14,965 bases of DNA from Flavobacteriaceae bacterium (GTDB lineage Bacteria; Bacteroidota; Bacteroidia; Flavobacteriales; Flavobacteriaceae). The stretch's first letter is position 1. Every line of letters starts with the position of its first letter. The position numbers and the translations under genes were made by a program. Below are positions 14,133 through 14,965 of this stretch, piece by piece. The DNA lies in contig JACXVH010000014.1 of NCBI GenBank assembly GCA_014763515.1, forward strand, positions 1 through 14,965, given 5' to 3'. The notes below the pieces were generated by a model that was not told the origin of the DNA, ran no database searches, and saw only the letters and a program-made list of their open reading frames with translations.

Positions 14133-14765
14133 TTAAAATTCTAAAACTTCAATTTTATTTCTATGTAATTTTATTTTACCTTGTAATTCTAAACTCTTTA
14201 GTAAACGAGATATTACAACACGCGATGTATGCAATTCATAAGCAATTTGTTGATGTGTGTTGTTTATTTCTGTATCTCCTAAAACTTTAGCTTTATCTGT
14301 TAAATATTTATACAAACGTTCGTCTAAATTCATAAATGCTAAAGTGTCAATAGCTTCTAACATTTCTTTTAAACGGACATTGTAGCTGTCGAATACAAAG
14401 TTTCTCCAAGTTTTATATTTAGTGAGCCATTCTTCCATTTTTTCTACAGGAATCATCAATAAAGATCCATCGGTCTCTGCTATGGCTCTAATTTTACTTT
14501 TCGATTGTCCCATACAACAAGTTAAAGTCATGGCACAAGTATCACCTCGTTCTAAAAAGTATAGTAAAAGTTCCTCTCCGTTATCGTCTTCACGAAGAAT
14601 TTTTATAGCACCTTCAAGTAATAAAGGCATTGTTTTAATGTAATCACCTATTTCAATTAAGTAGTCATCTGCTTTAAATTCTTTGAATATAGCTACTTTA
14701 TCAATTTCTTCTAATAATGCTTCTTCAAAAATGTAACTGTAAGCTTGTTTTAATATTTCTTTCAT
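14133..14765 (-). CDS. Crp/Fnr-family transcriptional regulator
   Basis: The 210-residue protein has an N-terminal cyclic-nucleotide-binding-fold domain (about 20-115), a dimer helix (about 120-145) and a C-terminal winged helix-turn-helix (about 148-208; recognition region THQQIAYELHTSRVVISRLL, 170-189). The Fnr N-terminal Cys cluster for a 4Fe-4S centre is absent. The Arg-Ser pair of CRP that binds cAMP phosphate is not seen. Instead, Cys77, Cys83 and Cys84 (GDTCAMTLTCCMG) cluster in the sensory domain. A thiol-based signal such as persulfide is attractive given the neighbours but is inferred. It sits between the probable SQR gene (38 nt upstream) and the TSUP gene, and probably controls this cluster. 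Confidence 0.93.
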   Translation of the reverse strand: MKEILKQAYSYIFEEALLEEIDKVAIFKEFKADDYLIEIGDYIKTMPLLLEGAIKILREDDNGEELLLYFLERGDTCAMTLTCCMGQSKSKIRAIAETDGSLLMIPVEKMEEWLTKYKTWRNFVFDSYNVRLKEMLEAIDTLAFMNLDERLYKYLTDKAKVLGDTEINNTHQQIAYELHTSRVVISRLLKSLELQGKIKLHRNKIEVLEF

Positions 14766-14775
14766 AGTTTTTTTG

Positions 14776-14797
14776 TAAAGATACTTCTATTTGAAGT
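14776..14797 (-). promoter_or_regulatory. Possible internal promoter and inverted repeat before the Crp/Fnr gene
   Basis: The minus strand shows TATCTTTA (plus 14776-14783), one base from TAnnTTTG, 10 nt before the ATG. Directly upstream is the inverted repeat ACTTC-N5-GAAGT (14783-14797). Either could be chance in such an AT-rich 38-nt gap. Confidence 0.25.
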
Positions 14798-14803
14798 TTT
14801 GAA

Positions 14804-14965
14804 CTACATTTTTCCTTTTAACATTTTTTTCCAATATAAGTAAGGTAATCCATATTTTTTTAGAATCCACATACTCCAATTTTCTTTTGTAGTATCTACG
14901 AATTTTGTTAAAAATGGATCAGAATCTCTTACATTATCATATTTGAATTCAGCCAAAACCATTTT
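14804..14965 (-). CDS. Probable sulfide:quinone oxidoreductase (FAD/NAD(P)-binding), C-terminal end only
   Basis: An open frame enters from the right edge and ends with TAG at 14806-14804, giving the last 53 residues of a larger protein. The visible tail reads MVLAEFKYDN at its start and YGLPYLYWKKMLKGKM at its end. This resembles the C-terminus of bacterial SQR-type flavoproteins, where Pro/aromatic-rich amphipathic segments touch the membrane. SQR oxidises sulfide to a persulfide and passes electrons to quinone. The neighbouring persulfide dioxygenase, TSUP permease and regulator support this. The FAD domain and catalytic cysteines lie outside the window, so the call rests on the tail and the context. 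The 38-nt gap to the regulator suggests one operon. Confidence 0.65.
   Translation of the reverse strand, partial: KMVLAEFKYDNVRDSDPFLTKFVDTTKENWSMWILKKYGLPYLYWKKMLKGKM

Overview
The window reads as chromosomal DNA of a low-GC member of the Flavobacteriaceae (Bacteroidota), probably Flavobacterium-like. The evidence is AT-rich coding sequence, Bacteroidota-type promoters (TTTG/TTTA, about 19-20 nt, TAnnTTTG) before several genes, a DUF4369-TlpA lipoprotein, and the order ddl / PASTA protein / rluD / large class V PLP enzyme. There is no phage structural gene, insertion sequence or CRISPR array.

Region 1 (1-2776) is the accessory part. A 576-residue tyrosine recombinase (minus strand) has an integron-integrase-like C-terminus (LLGH-DIKTTM-YTHV, then SPLD) and a roughly 260-residue N-terminal extension. 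Just past its stop codon lie a promoter-like box, a 10-bp core GTTAGCGGTT, one small membrane-protein gene read in the same direction, and the inverted core AACCGCTAAC. The core is followed by a repeat-rich sequence that runs off the left edge. This is the layout of an integrase, an outward promoter, a recombination site and a gene cassette. Upstream of the recombinase is a REP-like inverted repeat.

Region 2 (2777-10334) is core housekeeping. The operon ddl, secreted 178-residue protein, coaD runs leftward. Divergent from it, a PASTA-domain membrane protein, rluD and a class V PLP enzyme run rightward with overlaps or very short gaps. A 30-nt perfect palindrome then serves as a shared terminator with a convergent LpxL/HtrB-type acyltransferase. 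Next come a rhomboid protease and a secreted SIMPL-domain protein.

Region 3 (10335-11854) holds tRNA-Tyr(GTA) with a near-ideal promoter, strong terminators and a TlpA-like thioredoxin lipoprotein.

Region 4 (11855-14965) is a sulfide/persulfide detoxification cluster on the minus strand: the C-terminal end of a probable sulfide:quinone oxidoreductase, a Crp/Fnr regulator, a TauE/SafE (TSUP) permease and a persulfide dioxygenase-rhodanese fusion resembling staphylococcal CstB. The logic is sulfide to persulfide (SQR), persulfide to sulfite/thiosulfate (the fusion), and anion transport (TSUP). The regulator is Crp/Fnr type instead of the CsoR-type CstR. A 14-bp palindrome GTAAC-N4-GTTAC sits about 40 nt before the inferred start of the dioxygenase transcript and is a good candidate operator.
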